32,157 nucleotides of DNA from Cognatundibacterium jejuense (GCF_014284255.1 NZ_JACOFV010000026.1:1-32157), one strand, 5' to 3'. Positions 22,399 through 32,099 are shown, counted from the stretch's first letter. Translations and numbers: made by a program. Notes: generated from the letters alone by a model not told the origin.

Positions 22399-24270
22399 AT
22401 GGCAAAGACGACGCAAATTAAGAGACAAACAACAACACCAAGTCATAAAGCAGCACCAATTCAATATGCAATCGTGCCGAAAGATCTGGCAGGTCACGTA
22501 TTTGAAGTCACGCTGGAAATCGCCCATCCAGATGCTGAAGGCCAGATCGTCAGCTTACCTGCGTGGATACCAGGCAGCTACATGGTGCGTGAATTTGCAC
22601 GTAATATCGTGCAAATTAAAGCCACCTGCGAGGGTAAAAAAATCGCCCTTAAAAAGCTTGATAAACATACCTGGCAAGCTGCTCCTTGTAAGTCTGCACT
22701 GACTATCGTGTATGAAGTCTATGCCTGGGATTTATCTGTTCGCGCAGCGCATCTGGATCAATCGCATGGTTTCTTTAACGGTACCAGCGTATTTTTGAGT
22801 GTGCATGGCCAGGAATCGGTACCACATATCGTTGATATTCAACGCTCTGCCGATGTTGCCTGCAAAACCTGGCGTGTCGCCACATCCTTGCCGGAACTGA
22901 AAGCCAAACGCTATGGATTTGGTACTTATATCGCTGCCAATTACGATGAATTGATCGATCATCCAGTAGAAACCGGTGATTTTGCGCTTGCCAGTTTTGA
23001 GGCGCACGGTGTGCCACATGATTTTGTGGTGACCGGTAAAGTACCGAATATGGACATGGACCGCATGGTCGCAGACGTACAAAAAATTTGCGAAACCCAG
23101 ATCGCCTTTTTTGAGCCGCGCACAAAAAAAGCCCCGATGGACCGCTATGTGTTCATGACCATGGTAGTGGGTGAGGGCTATGGAGGTTTGGAGCACCGCG
23201 CTTCAACTGCATTGATTTGCAATCGCAACGATATTCCAGTCAAGCACCAGCCAGAAATGAGCGAAGGCTACAAAGGCTTTTTGGGCTTGTGCAGTCATGA
23301 ATATTTCCATACCTGGAACGTCAAGCGCATCAAACCCGCGGCATTTGCCAGCTATGATTTGCGTCATGAAAACTACACCAGTTTGTTGTGGCTATTCGAA
23401 GGCTTCACCAGCTACTACGACGATTTGATGCTGGTACGCGCTGGCACGATTGATGAATCAGCTTACCTGAAGCTGATTTCGAAAACCATCAATATGGTGA
23501 CACGTGGCAGCGGCCGTTTAAAACAAAGTGTCGCTGAATCTAGCTTTGATGCCTGGACCAAATATTATCGTCAGGATGAAAACTCACCAAACGCCATCGT
23601 TAGTTATTACACCAAGGGTTCCTTGGTCGCATTGGGATTGGATTTGACGATACGTGCAGAAACACAAGGCAAAAAATCGCTTGATGATGTGATGCGTGCT
23701 TTATGGCAAAAATTTGGGCGTGATTTCTATAGCCGCAGCTTAAACGGTACACAGCAAGGTTTGCCTGAAAATGAGATCGAAGCATTGATCGAACAAGCAA
23801 CTGGTGTGAATGTCCGTCGTTTTATCGACAAGCATGTACGCGGAACTGATGACGTGCCTCTGGCAAAACTCTACGCTGATTTTGGTGTAAATCTTGATGC
23901 TGGCGCTGCAAGCAAAAAAGCCAGCCTGGGCGTTAAGGTCGTACGCGATGGAAACGACTGCAAAATCGGCAATGCGTTCGAAGGTCGTGCCGCACATTTG
24001 GCTGGTTTGTCAGCCTTAGATGTGATCATCGCGATCAACGGTTTGCGTGTTACTGCTGCCGACGCAACTGATGGGCTCAACACGGCACTTGCTCGTTATC
24101 GTGTTGGTGAAGTGGTTGAGATTCACGCTTTTCGTCGTGATGAATTGCTGGTGGTGAAAGCCAAACTGCAAGCGGATGATGTGCCGACTAACCACTTAAC
24201 ACTGGAAGTTGCTCATCAAGCGGCATTGGCGATAGCACGTCCTACATATAAGAAGGCTGCGAAGCGTTAA
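22399..24270 (+). CDS. M61-family metallopeptidase with PDZ domain
   Basis: This 623-aa protein starts at the ATG at 22399 (a TTG two codons earlier is in frame). The N-terminal ~170 residues form a beta-rich domain. The catalytic part carries the zinc site His300-Glu301-x-x-His304 (SHEYFHTWNVKRIKP) with third ligand Glu334 (LWLFEGFTSYY), as in glycyl aminopeptidases. The C-terminal ~100 residues are a PDZ domain (HLAGLSALDVIIAINGLRV). There is no signal peptide, so the enzyme is probably cytoplasmic. A strong bidirectional terminator follows. Confidence 0.93.
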   Translation: MAKTTQIKRQTTTPSHKAAPIQYAIVPKDLAGHVFEVTLEIAHPDAEGQIVSLPAWIPGSYMVREFARNIVQIKATCEGKKIALKKLDKHTWQAAPCKSALTIVYEVYAWDLSVRAAHLDQSHGFFNGTSVFLSVHGQESVPHIVDIQRSADVACKTWRVATSLPELKAKRYGFGTYIAANYDELIDHPVETGDFALASFEAHGVPHDFVVTGKVPNMDMDRMVADVQKICETQIAFFEPRTKKAPMDRYVFMTMVVGEGYGGLEHRASTALICNRNDIPVKHQPEMSEGYKGFLGLCSHEYFHTWNVKRIKPAAFASYDLRHENYTSLLWLFEGFTSYYDDLMLVRAGTIDESAYLKLISKTINMVTRGSGRLKQSVAESSFDAWTKYYRQDENSPNAIVSYYTKGSLVALGLDLTIRAETQGKKSLDDVMRALWQKFGRDFYSRSLNGTQQGLPENEIEALIEQATGVNVRRFIDKHVRGTDDVPLAKLYADFGVNLDAGAASKKASLGVKVVRDGNDCKIGNAFEGRAAHLAGLSALDVIIAINGLRVTAADATDGLNTALARYRVGEVVEIHAFRRDELLVVKAKLQADDVPTNHLTLEVAHQAALAIARPTYKKAAKR

Positions 24271-24286
24271 GTTAATTGAGTTGATA

Positions 24287-24326
24287 AAAAAAGCCGTTTG
24301 CGTATCACTGCGCAAGCGGCTTTTTT
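24287..24326. terminator. Bidirectional intrinsic terminator
   Basis: A 16-bp stem with a single G-T pair (24287-24302 with 24311-24326), loop TATCACTG, A-run on the left and T-run on the right. It ends the M61 transcript and could also stop readthrough from trpC. Confidence 0.85.
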
Positions 24327-24479
24327 GTATGCGGGAGTCACCGCCGTTGCAGATCGAACATGGAGCGGCGAGAGTTGCATTCGCCTGATCGTTTGTCCGT
24401 TTCAATCGTAATGTCGTTTTTGACTTTCACCGCTTTAGACAAATTGTTCCGACACGCAGTGACGGCACCCGTAGGGCAA

Positions 24480-24570
24480 AGTCTCAGCGTCGCCTTTCTT
24501 TTGCTTTCTTTTCTTTGGCGACGCAAAGAAAAGAAAGTGGCTGCCGGGCCACCCCCGGCTTGGTTCTACG
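24480..24570. repeat. Intergenic palindromic repeat element
   Basis: A perfect 14-bp inverted repeat CTTTCTTTTCTTTG/CAAAGAAAAGAAAG (24504-24517 with 24524-24537) encloses the loop GCGACG and is followed by GCTGCCGGGCCACCCCCGG. I recall this motif as a dispersed intergenic repeat in Burkholderiales and related genomes. No function is assigned. Confidence 0.6.
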
Positions 24571-24641
24571 AAGTGCGATCCACTTAGATTTGAAAGTCTC
24601 AAATTCGAAAATATAAGGGGGCTTGCACGCAGCACATAAAA

Positions 24642-25442
24642 TCAAAAAAACAACTTCTGCAATTCCGCCCCAGGATTCTCCGCACGCATAAATGCTTCCC
24701 CCACCAGGAAGCTGTGGACATTCGCGTCACGCATACGCTTCACGTCTGCTGCATTCAAAATGCCTGACTCTGTGATCACCAATTTATCTTGTGAGATACG
24801 TGGTAACAAACCTAATGTTGTATCTAATGTGACTTCAAAAGTACGCAGATTGCGGTTGTTGATACCCAGTAGCGCGGTTTTTAATTTGAGTGCAGCATCG
24901 AGTTCTTCTGCATTGTGAACCTCAACCAAGACGCTCATTCCCAGCTCGTGTGCACAAGCTTCCAAATCCGCCATCAAGCCGTGATCCAAGGCGGCAACGA
25001 TCAACAGTATCGCGTCGGCGCCCCATTTTCTGGCTTGATAAATCTGGTAAGGATCGATCATGAAATCTTTACGTAAAGCCGGAATAGCGCACGCTGCTCG
25101 TGCTTGCTGCAGGTACTCCGGCGCGCCCTGGAAGAAATTCACATCCGTTAATACAGACAAACACGCTGCACCATGTTGGGCATAGCTTTGTGCAATTTCT
25201 GCTGGTTTGAAGTCAGCGCGCAAAATACCTTTCGATGGTGATGCTTTTTTTACTTCGGCAATAACAGCTGCCTGACCTGCCGCAACCTTATTACGCAAAG
25301 CAGTTTCAAATCCGCGAATCTGTCCACGTGCATCGTGATCAGATTCCACTTCATCGCGCAGGCTGATCAGGGATTGATATTTCTTTGCGGCAGCGACCTC
25401 ATCCTTTTTGACGTCGAGAATTTTATTGAGTATGTCTGACAT
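24642..25442 (-). CDS. trpC: Indole-3-glycerol-phosphate synthase
   Basis: The 266-aa product starts at the ATG at 25442, one base after the trpD stop; a longer frame upstream overlaps trpD and is not used. It closes the indole ring of tryptophan from carboxyphenylamino-deoxyribulose phosphate. The (beta/alpha)8 barrel shows [19 protein letters not shown] near the N-terminus, then [32 protein letters not shown] and ITESGI. Length is normal. It is the last gene of the trpEGDC run, and no clear terminator follows directly. Confidence 0.96.
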   Translation of the reverse strand: MSDILNKILDVKKDEVAAAKKYQSLISLRDEVESDHDARGQIRGFETALRNKVAAGQAAVIAEVKKASPSKGILRADFKPAEIAQSYAQHGAACLSVLTDVNFFQGAPEYLQQARAACAIPALRKDFMIDPYQIYQARKWGADAILLIVAALDHGLMADLEACAHELGMSVLVEVHNAEELDAALKLKTALLGINNRNLRTFEVTLDTTLGLLPRISQDKLVITESGILNAADVKRMRDANVHSFLVGEAFMRAENPGAELQKLFF

Positions 25443-25443
25443 A

Positions 25444-26475
25444 TTATTTTCCGAGTTGCTGAGTGACGCTGATGAATTGTTGCAGTTTGGTGAGAGCCGA
25501 TCCAGAGGCGATGGTTGCTTGTGCTTTCTTGACACCATCTGCAATCGAGTTGGCAACGCCGGCGCCGTACAACGCCGTACCGGCATTGAGTGCAACGATG
25601 TCGCGTGCCGGACCATCGACGTTATTCATCACTTCTAAGATTTTTTCACGTGATTCAACTGCACCTTCTACGCGCAGATTGCGATTGGACACCATTTGCA
25701 AGCCAAAGTCTTCAGGGTGAATATCGTATTCGCGGATTTCGCCATTCACTAATTCACCGACCATGGTTGGTGCGCCGAGTGAAACCTCATCCATATTGTC
25801 GCGACCCCAGACCACCAGCGCGTGTTGTGCGCCAAGGCGTTGCAGAACACGTACTTGAATACCCACCAGATCAGGATGGAACACACCCATCAAAATATTA
25901 GGTGCACCAGCCGGATTAGTCAGAGGGCCCAAGATGTTAAAAATTGTCCGTACGCCTAATTCTTTACGAACCGGTGCGGCGTGTTTCATTGCGCCATGGT
26001 GGTTAGGTGCAAACATAAAGCCGATGCCGGTTTGTGCGATGGATTGGGCAATTTGCTCTGGCTTGAGATTGATATTCGCGCCCAACGATTCCAGTACATC
26101 GGCGCTACCGGACGACGAAGACACACTACGCCCACCGTGCTTGGCGACGCGCGCGCCTGCTGCTGCTACGACAAACATCGAGGCAGTCGAAATATTGAAC
26201 GTATTTGCCCCATCGCCACCTGTGCCGACGATATCAATCATGTTTTGCGTGTTGGCAAGTGGTACTTTGGTCGAGAATTCACGCATGACCTGCGCTGCGG
26301 CGGTGATTTCGCCTATGCTTTCTTTTTTAACCCGCAATCCCATGGTTAGCGCAGTGATCATCACGGGGGATAACTCACCGCCCATCAATTGGCGGAATAG
26401 ATACAGCATTTCATCATGAAAAATTTCACGGTGTTCGATCAGACGTGTTAATGCTTCTTGTTGAGAAATGGTCAT
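25444..26475 (-). CDS. trpD: Anthranilate phosphoribosyltransferase
   Basis: This 343-aa protein joins anthranilate to PRPP, the second committed step of tryptophan synthesis. The glycine-rich site [17 protein letters not shown], the anthranilate-site [19 protein letters not shown] and HPDLVGIQ region are intact. The start overlaps the trpG stop by 4 bases (ATGA), so the two are translationally coupled. Length matches the family. Confidence 0.96.
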   Translation of the reverse strand: MTISQQEALTRLIEHREIFHDEMLYLFRQLMGGELSPVMITALTMGLRVKKESIGEITAAAQVMREFSTKVPLANTQNMIDIVGTGGDGANTFNISTASMFVVAAAGARVAKHGGRSVSSSSGSADVLESLGANINLKPEQIAQSIAQTGIGFMFAPNHHGAMKHAAPVRKELGVRTIFNILGPLTNPAGAPNILMGVFHPDLVGIQVRVLQRLGAQHALVVWGRDNMDEVSLGAPTMVGELVNGEIREYDIHPEDFGLQMVSNRNLRVEGAVESREKILEVMNNVDGPARDIVALNAGTALYGAGVANSIADGVKKAQATIASGSALTKLQQFISVTQQLGK

Positions 26476-27044
26476 GATGCAGTTCCAGTCAAAAAGTTTT
26501 TCAGCAAAGCATGGCCATGCTCAGACAAAATGGATTCAGGGTGAAACTGTACTCCCTGCAAATCAAATTCTTTATGGCGTACGCCCATGATTTCACCGTC
26601 ATCAGTCCAGGCGGTTACTTCTAAGCAATCTGGCAAACTGGCACGCTCAATGGCCAATGAGTGATAGCGAATAATCGTGTAAGGACTTGGCAAGTCTTTA
26701 AAAACACCGACGCCCGTATGTGCAATGACAGACGTTTTGCCATGCATAACTTGTTTGGCGCGAATGATGTTGCCACCAAACGCTGCACCTATACTTTGAT
26801 GCCCAAGGCAGACGCCCAGAATGGGGATTTCTCCGGCAAAACGTTCAATCACTGGGATGGAAATGCCTGCTTCATGCGGTGTACATGGACCAGGAGAAAT
26901 GCAAATACGATCAGGTTTTAGGGCTGCGATTTCTTCCAGTGTGATTTCATCGTTGCGGAAGGTGCGCACATCTTCACCCAACTCGGCAAAATACTGCACG
27001 AGGTTATAGGTAAAGGAATCGTAGTTGTCGATCATTAATAACAT
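26472..27044 (-). CDS. trpG: Anthranilate synthase glutamine amidotransferase subunit
   Basis: This 190-aa class I glutaminase supplies ammonia to TrpE. The start [19 protein letters not shown], nucleophile Cys in [12 protein letters not shown], and His/Glu in [10 protein letters not shown] are all present. It begins directly after the trpE stop with no gap and overlaps trpD by 4 bp. In some bacteria the same subunit also serves p-aminobenzoate synthase, which may apply here since no separate pabA is in view. Confidence 0.96.
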   Translation of the reverse strand: MLLMIDNYDSFTYNLVQYFAELGEDVRTFRNDEITLEEIAALKPDRICISPGPCTPHEAGISIPVIERFAGEIPILGVCLGHQSIGAAFGGNIIRAKQVMHGKTSVIAHTGVGVFKDLPSPYTIIRYHSLAIERASLPDCLEVTAWTDDGEIMGVRHKEFDLQGVQFHPESILSEHGHALLKNFLTGTAS

Positions 27045-28541
27045 TTAAATTTCTCCATCCAGGCCATCTTGTACTTGTTCCGCGGCACGCAATACGGCGC
27101 GGGCTTTGTTTTCTGTTTCTTGCCATTCCATTTCTGGCACTGAGTCGGCAACGACACCAGCGGCAGCTTGCACGTACAACATGCCGTCTTTCAACACACC
27201 TGTGCGGATGGCGATGGCTAAATCCATTTCGCCGCCGAACGACAAGTAACCACAGGCGCCACCATAGATGCCGCGTTTGACAGGTTCCAGCTCATCAATT
27301 AATTCCATCGCGCGGACTTTGGGAGCCCCTGACAACGTACCCGCCGGGAAGCTGGCTTTGAATACATCCAAATTCGTCAAATGTGGCTGCAAAATACCTT
27401 CTACATTAGAAACGATGTGTTGCACATGCGAGTATTTTTCAATCACCATCTGATCGGTGACTTTGACACTGCCTGTGGTAGCGATACGGCCGATATCATT
27501 GCGGGCTAAATCGATCAACATGACGTGTTCGGCAATTTCTTTTGGATCGGCTAATAATTCTTTAGCGAGTTCTGCATCGCGCTCAGGTGTGGCACCGCGT
27601 GGGCGGGTGCCAGCGAGTGGGCGGATCGTGACTTTTTTACTGCCGTCATTGAGTGTTTCGTTGCGGACTAAAATTTCTGGTGACGCGCCAATGATTTGCA
27701 TATCGCCGAAATTATAGAAATACATGTACGGTGACGGATTTAAAGAGCGTAATGCACGGTACAAAGAAAGCGGCGAATCGACATACGGCTTCTTGATACG
27801 CTGACCCACTTGCACTTGCATCAAGTCACCCGCCATGATGTACTCTTTAGCTTTTTCTACCGCTTTTAAGTAATCTTCTTTGGCGAAATCACGGATAGAT
27901 TCGGTACGCACAGACGCTGAAGTGACAGGAGCATCGACGCTACGGCGTAACATCGCGCGTAAGTCGCGCAGGCGTTGTCGGGCTTTTGACCAGGCTTCTG
28001 GCTGGGTGGGATCGGCGTAGACAATCAGATACAGCTTGCCAGAAACATTATCGATGACGGCCAATTCTTCGGTCAGTAGCAATTGAATTTCAGGCAAGCC
28101 CAAATCATCTTTTGGTGCTTTACCTGCCAACCGTTTTTCGACATGACGTACCGCGTCATAGCCAAAATAGCCAGCCAGACCGCCGCAAAAACGTGGCAGA
28201 CCAGGGCGCATCGCTACGTTGAAACGACCCTGAAATTCAGCGATAAAGTCGAGTGGATTTTTTTGATGTGTTTCAACCACTTTTCCATCAGTGACGACTT
28301 CAATCTTGTCGCCAAAGCTACGCACCAGCGTTTGCGCTGGTAAGCCGATAAACGAGTAGCGGCCAAAGCGTTCGCCACCCATCACGGATTCGAGCAGGAA
28401 GGTATTTTTTCCGGCCTTTTGTGACTGAGCGAGTTTTAAATATAGCGTCAGCGGGGTTTCCAGATCAGCGAATGCTTCCGCAATCATCGGAATACGGTTG
28501 TAGCCTTGCGCGGCCAGCGATTTGAATTCGAGTTCGGTCAT
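27045..28541 (-). CDS. trpE: Anthranilate synthase component I
   Basis: This 498-aa protein converts chorismate to anthranilate using ammonia from TrpG. The N-terminal tryptophan feedback site TFLLESVMGGE (LLES) is intact, so it should be inhibited by tryptophan. The chorismate-binding half shows PSPYMYFYNF, IRPLAGTRPRG, HVMLIDLARNDIGR and TLSGAPKVRAMELIDELEP. It is first of the trpEGDC run. A leader peptide with three Trp codons lies about 175 nt upstream, so transcription is probably also controlled by attenuation. Confidence 0.97.
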   Translation of the reverse strand: MTELEFKSLAAQGYNRIPMIAEAFADLETPLTLYLKLAQSQKAGKNTFLLESVMGGERFGRYSFIGLPAQTLVRSFGDKIEVVTDGKVVETHQKNPLDFIAEFQGRFNVAMRPGLPRFCGGLAGYFGYDAVRHVEKRLAGKAPKDDLGLPEIQLLLTEELAVIDNVSGKLYLIVYADPTQPEAWSKARQRLRDLRAMLRRSVDAPVTSASVRTESIRDFAKEDYLKAVEKAKEYIMAGDLMQVQVGQRIKKPYVDSPLSLYRALRSLNPSPYMYFYNFGDMQIIGASPEILVRNETLNDGSKKVTIRPLAGTRPRGATPERDAELAKELLADPKEIAEHVMLIDLARNDIGRIATTGSVKVTDQMVIEKYSHVQHIVSNVEGILQPHLTNLDVFKASFPAGTLSGAPKVRAMELIDELEPVKRGIYGGACGYLSFGGEMDLAIAIRTGVLKDGMLYVQAAAGVVADSVPEMEWQETENKARAVLRAAEQVQDGLDGEI

Positions 28542-28659
28542 GGTTTTCTTTCAGCCGCCAGCCTTAGCTCCAGATGCACGTGGTGTGCTCTATGCTGTAG
28601 TTCAGCGATACGGGCAACAATGCACGCATCAGAAGTAGGGGCGGATAAATTAGATTGAT

Positions 28660-28694
28660 AAAACAAACAAGAAGATGTGCTGAGGATGTGCACA
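28660..28694 (-). terminator. Candidate trp attenuator terminator
   Basis: On the minus strand, TGTGC/GCACA (28694-28690 with 28680-28676) form a hairpin with a 9-nt loop followed by a T-rich run (28675-28660). It lies between the leader peptide and trpE. The stem is short. An alternative helix upstream, GGCA(A)TTCT/AGAATGCC, overlaps the end of the leader and could be the competing structure. Confidence 0.5.
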
Positions 28695-28715
28695 GCCACT
28701 CGCGGCATTCTGAGA

Positions 28716-28769
28716 TTAAGAGAATTGCCAGCGTCGCCATAGCCAGGCCTCAAAGGCGCCTGGTGTCAT
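28716..28769 (-). CDS. trpL: trp operon leader peptide
   Basis: ATG at 28769 to TAA at 28716 encodes MTPGAFEAWLWRRWQFS, 17 residues with three Trp codons in six positions. Such a short Trp-rich frame in the untranslated leader of trpE is the classical signature of ribosome-mediated attenuation: with tryptophan scarce the ribosome stalls on the Trp codons and an antiterminator forms. It lies 57 nt after the gph stop. No good ribosome binding site is visible, as is common in small leaders. Confidence 0.8.
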   Translation of the reverse strand: MTPGAFEAWLWRRWQFS

Positions 28770-28826
28770 TGTCGGACGTTTGTTATCGAGAAACATTCGT
28801 GAGTGGAATGAGGTGAAATTAATTGG

Positions 28827-29519
28827 TTATTTTGTATTACGGTTTGCTGCCAGCAGTTGTGCTGCTTCCAACAAGGTTTCGACTATACCATCACTTTGAA
28901 TATTTTGTATAGCTTCACCGTGGTTGTAACCATACGGTACCGTCAGCACCGGGCAACCAGCTGCTCGGGCAGCTTGCGCGTCGTTACTGGAATCGCCAAT
29001 GGCAACAACCTGTGCTGGTGGCAGGCCAAATAACTTGCAGACCTCTGACAAGGGCATGGGGTCTGGTTTTTTACGTGGAAAAGAATCGCCGCCAAAAATC
29101 ACTTCAAAATATCCGGAAAGGCCTTTCTTTTGCATCAAAGGACGGGCAAATGCCAATGGCTTATTGGTCACGCAAGCCAATCGCAAACTTTGTGCACGCA
29201 TTGCTTGCAAACCCGCAATGACATCTGGGTAAAGCGTGGCTTGATCGCCATTGATTGCCAGATAATGGCGTTGATAAGACCCCATCGCTGCGTTGAAATG
29301 CTGACGACTTTGTTCTGCATCAAAATCGATTGCTAATACTTGTTGAATCAAGTGCTCAGAACCTTTGCCTACCATGGTTTTGATCATATCCAGGCTGATC
29401 GGTGGCAGCGCAAATTCAGCGCGCATACGATTGATCGCCATCAGAAAATCAGGGGCCGTGTCGAGCATGGTGCCATCGAGATCAATGATGAGTGCCTGGA
29501 TATCAGAAAACATAGTCAA
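28827..29519 (-). CDS. gph: Phosphoglycolate phosphatase (HAD family)
   Basis: This 230-aa HAD hydrolase dephosphorylates 2-phosphoglycolate arising from DNA repair or photorespiration-type chemistry. HAD motif I is DLDGTMLDTAPD, motif II VTNKPLAF, motif III KKPDPMPL, and motif IV GDSSNDAQAARAAG. It lies between rpe and the trp leader on the same strand, the usual rpe-gph-trpE order of Burkholderiales. The start is ATG at 29519, with a second ATG two codons later. Transcription may continue into trpE. Confidence 0.93.
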   Translation of the reverse strand: MTMFSDIQALIIDLDGTMLDTAPDFLMAINRMRAEFALPPISLDMIKTMVGKGSEHLIQQVLAIDFDAEQSRQHFNAAMGSYQRHYLAINGDQATLYPDVIAGLQAMRAQSLRLACVTNKPLAFARPLMQKKGLSGYFEVIFGGDSFPRKKPDPMPLSEVCKLFGLPPAQVVAIGDSSNDAQAARAAGCPVLTVPYGYNHGEAIQNIQSDGIVETLLEAAQLLAANRNTK

Positions 29520-29540
29520 TTTTTGCAGAAAGGGCGAAGA

Positions 29541-29612
29541 TTAATGCTTCAGGGACGCTTAGTATTGACGGGCTTCGTGGCGGCTTTTTGCCCTGAAGCC
29601 CGCATTAATACT
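29541..29612. promoter_or_regulatory. Interlocking inverted repeats between rpe and gph
   Basis: Two overlapping pairings share one right arm. TTAATGCTTCAGGG (29541-29554) pairs with CCCTGAA and GCATTAA (29591-29608, three-base interruption). AGTATT and GGGCTTC (29561-29576) pair with GAAGCCC and AATACT (29595-29612). Only one can form at a time. It could be a mobile palindromic repeat or an RNA switch for gph expression. Confidence 0.5.
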
Positions 29613-29641
29613 CAAGTTTGGTGTGAATATGCTGGTTTTGC

Positions 29642-30307
29642 TCAGATGTTGCTCAACTCTGAACGCATTGCGTCAATCACCGCTTTGTAATCTGGCTTAC
29701 CAAAGATAGCCGAGCCAGCGACAAATGTATCCGCACCAGCGGCAGCGATTTCGGCGATATTGTCAATTTTGACGCCACCATCGACTTCTAACAGGATATC
29801 TCTTCCTGATTCATCAATCAGTTTGCGAACAGCAGCGATTTTTTTTAGAGTGTGCGGAATGAATGACTGACCGCCAAAGCCCGGATTGACTGACATGAGC
29901 AAAATAATATCGAGTTTATCCATCACGTGTTCGAGCACACTGAGCGAGGTGGCTGGATTTAACACCAGACCTGCTTTGCAACCGTGGTCGCGGATTAATT
30001 GCAAGCTGCGATCAATGTGCTCAGAACCCTCTGGATGGAAAGTAATGATATTTGCCCCAGCTTTAGCAAAATCCGGAATGATACGATCAACAGGTTTCAC
30101 CATCAGATGTACATCGATAGGCACTTGCACATGCGGGCGGATGGCCTCACATACCAATGGGCCGATGGTCAGATTAGGAACGTAATGATTATCCATCACG
30201 TCGAAGTGGATCATATCCGCGCCGGCAGCGACAACGTTGCGTACTTCTTCACCCAAGCGGGCAAAATCAGCGGAAAGAATACTAGGGGCAATGCGGTAGG
30301 TAGTCAT
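29642..30307 (-). CDS. rpe: Ribulose-phosphate 3-epimerase
   Basis: This 221-aa protein interconverts ribulose 5-phosphate and xylulose 5-phosphate in the pentose phosphate pathway. The barrel begins [16 protein letters not shown], with metal ligands in [16 protein letters not shown] and IDVHLMV, then [13 protein letters not shown] and LEVDGGV. All expected residues and length are present. It is followed by gph after a 122-bp gap that contains interlocking inverted repeats. Confidence 0.96.
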   Translation of the reverse strand: MTTYRIAPSILSADFARLGEEVRNVVAAGADMIHFDVMDNHYVPNLTIGPLVCEAIRPHVQVPIDVHLMVKPVDRIIPDFAKAGANIITFHPEGSEHIDRSLQLIRDHGCKAGLVLNPATSLSVLEHVMDKLDIILLMSVNPGFGGQSFIPHTLKKIAAVRKLIDESGRDILLEVDGGVKIDNIAEIAAAGADTFVAGSAIFGKPDYKAVIDAMRSELSNI

Positions 30308-30497
30308 AGTGTAGGTCGTGCAGATGGAAGATATGCTATTTTACCTTGCGTCTCTCGTGCCGTCTCAGCATTCCTCTGGCACAATGGTGTTTTGCTGTCA
30401 GATGCACAAAATGCATTTTAAAACATAGATGGCAACAACAAATGAGTTTGTATCAACGCCGATCATGATCGGTATCAAAGAGCCAATAGGGGCAAAC

Positions 30498-30872
30498 ATG
30501 GCAGCATACGAAATGAGCGTCACCGTAGTGACTAAATATTTACAGGAACAGTCTGATCCTGCGCAGGACAATTTTGTGTTTGCTTACACAATTACAATCA
30601 AAAATACAGGCACTGTCGCCGCGCAAGTCATTTCACGCCACTGGGTCATTACTGATGCTAAGAATCAAGTGGAAGAAGTGAAAGGTCTGGGTGTCGTCGG
30701 GCATCAGCCCTTCTTACCGCCGGGGCAAAGTTTTGAATATACCAGTGGCAGTTCATTAAAAACCCCGCAAGGTAGTATGAAGGGGGAGTATTTCTGTGTC
30801 GCTGAAGATGGGCATCGTTTTGAGGCTGAAATACCCGAATTTGTCTTATCGCTGCCACGCACCCTGCATTGA
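30498..30872 (+). CDS. apaG: ApaG protein
   Basis: I start this at the ATG at 30498 (GGGG 5 nt upstream), giving 124 residues, the family's usual length; an ATG at 30429 would add 23 residues not typical of ApaG. The sequence VTVVTKYLQEQSDPAQDNFV, then FAYTITIKNTG, SRHWVITDA and GEYFCVAEDG follows the ApaG beta-sandwich closely. Its role is unclear (linked to Ap4A metabolism and divalent-cation efflux). It is divergent from rpe and converges on a small membrane-protein gene. Confidence 0.93.
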   Translation: MAAYEMSVTVVTKYLQEQSDPAQDNFVFAYTITIKNTGTVAAQVISRHWVITDAKNQVEEVKGLGVVGHQPFLPPGQSFEYTSGSSLKTPQGSMKGEYFCVAEDGHRFEAEIPEFVLSLPRTLH

Positions 30873-30873
30873 T

Positions 30874-31026
30874 TTATTCAGGCTTTTTGTTTGTAGGCTT
30901 ACGTTTTGGTCGTATTTTATTTGTTTGTTCCGGTTTGCGACCAGAAAACATGGTCCACCAAACGAAGAAAATCAACAGACCTAAAGCAAAGCCAGCTTCC
31001 AGTACCAGTATTAACATTGCAGACAT
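30874..31026 (-). CDS. Small single-pass membrane protein, 50 aa
   Basis: ATG at 31026 to TAA at 30874-30876 encodes 50 residues. The N-terminal half is one hydrophobic segment (MLILVLEAGFALGLLIFFVW) ending in WW; the C-terminal half is a very basic tail (RPKRKPTNKKPE), so it is a likely inner-membrane protein with a cytosolic tail. The stop codon is one base from the apaG stop (convergent). I do not recognise a named family. Composition supports translation despite a weak ribosome binding site. Confidence 0.65.
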   Translation of the reverse strand: MSAMLILVLEAGFALGLLIFFVWWTMFSGRKPEQTNKIRPKRKPTNKKPE

Positions 31027-31141
31027 ATCGAGTATCTTTAGTTCAGATATTAAATTGAGTTATCGGTAGTAGCGGATTAAATCGCCGATTAAATAGCAAA
31101 TAATTCAGCACGTACTTATCACACACTATATAGGAGTATTT

Positions 31142-31918
31142 ATGGAATTCGAATGCATCATTGTAGAAGCCAAAGATAAAGTTGGTTTAATTACCTTAAA
31201 TCGTCCAAAGGCATTGAATGCCCTGAATGATCAATTAATGACTGAATTAGGTCACGCTTTGAAGAGCTTCGATAAAGATGAAGCGATCCAGTGTATCGTG
31301 ATCACCGGCAGTGAAAAAGCTTTTGCCGCTGGCGCTGATATTGCTGCCATGGCGAACTACACGTTCATGGATACCTATAAAGAGGACTATATCACTCGCA
31401 ATTGGGAAACGATTCGTCAGATTCGTAAGCCAGTGATAGCCGCGGTTGCAGGATACGCTTTGGGTGGTGGGTGTGAATTAGCGATGATGTGCGATTTCAT
31501 TATTGCCGCTGACAATGCGAAGTTCGGTCAACCAGAAATCAAATTGGGTACTTTGCCTGGCGCTGGTGGTACGCAACGTTTGCCACGTGCTATCTCAAAA
31601 TCCAAAGCCATGGACATGTGCCTGACTGCTCGTATGATGGATGCGGTCGAAGCAGAGCGTGCAGGTTTGGTTTCACGTGTTGTTCCATTGGATAAATTAA
31701 TGGAAGAAACGTTGACCGCAGCCAATACGATTGCTGGCATGTCTTTGCCTATCATTATGATGATCAAAGAATCCGTGAACCGCGCATACGAAACAACTTT
31801 ATCCGAAGGCGTGCATTTCGAGCGGCGTTTATTCCAGGCGAGCTTTGGAACGGAAGATCAAAAAGAAGGCATGAAAGCGTTTATGGAAAAACGTCCTGCG
31901 GCGTTTAAAAATCAATAA
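31142..31918 (+). CDS. Enoyl-CoA hydratase (crotonase family)
   Basis: This 258-aa protein hydrates trans-2-enoyl-CoA in fatty-acid or amino-acid breakdown. It resembles mitochondrial short-chain enoyl-CoA hydratase over its whole length. The two catalytic glutamates are Glu112 ([11 protein letters not shown]) and Glu132 ([20 protein letters not shown]), 20 residues apart as in rat crotonase. The oxyanion-hole segment is [16 protein letters not shown] at about 31131 serves as ribosome binding site. It stands alone before the rRNA-type promoters. Confidence 0.93.
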   Translation: MEFECIIVEAKDKVGLITLNRPKALNALNDQLMTELGHALKSFDKDEAIQCIVITGSEKAFAAGADIAAMANYTFMDTYKEDYITRNWETIRQIRKPVIAAVAGYALGGGCELAMMCDFIIAADNAKFGQPEIKLGTLPGAGGTQRLPRAISKSKAMDMCLTARMMDAVEAERAGLVSRVVPLDKLMEETLTAANTIAGMSLPIIMMIKESVNRAYETTLSEGVHFERRLFQASFGTEDQKEGMKAFMEKRPAAFKNQ

Positions 31919-31943
31919 CAATCTAAATTATTTTCATATTCCC

Positions 31944-31973
31944 TTGCTTTCATGGGGCGAACTTTGCTATAGT
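31944..31973 (+). promoter_or_regulatory. Upstream promoter of a stable-RNA operon
   Basis: TTGCTT (31944-31949), 18-bp spacer, TATAGT (31968-31973). The transcript would start near 31980 and run into the second promoter region. A TCCCG/CGGGA hairpin follows immediately. Confidence 0.5.
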
Positions 31974-32099
31974 TCGCCTCCCGCTAAAACGGGAAGCAAG
32001 AAGAAGGCAGCAGCCAGGTAACTCCGGCGGTTTGATCAGGTAGAAATGACGCGAAAGCGACATGTTTCACCAGAAAGAACAGCAAAAGCAATCAGGGAG

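Larger units (their letters stand above)
24271..24641. other. Intergenic region between M61 gene and trpC
   Basis: No gene. It contains a terminator (24287-24326) and a dispersed-repeat-like element (24480-24570); both are listed separately. The rest shows nothing I can assign. Confidence 0.6.

Noticed and set aside
28538..28753. 71-codon minus-strand frame overlapping the trp leader and ending at trpE ATG
   Set aside because: It has no Trp codons and no ribosome binding site, and it overlaps the much more convincing 17-codon leader in another frame.
31981..32040. Possible SRP (4.5S) RNA
   Set aside because: GGCAGCAGCCAGG superficially resembles it, but the conserved order and the asymmetric loop of SRP RNA are absent; it is better read as leader between rRNA promoters.
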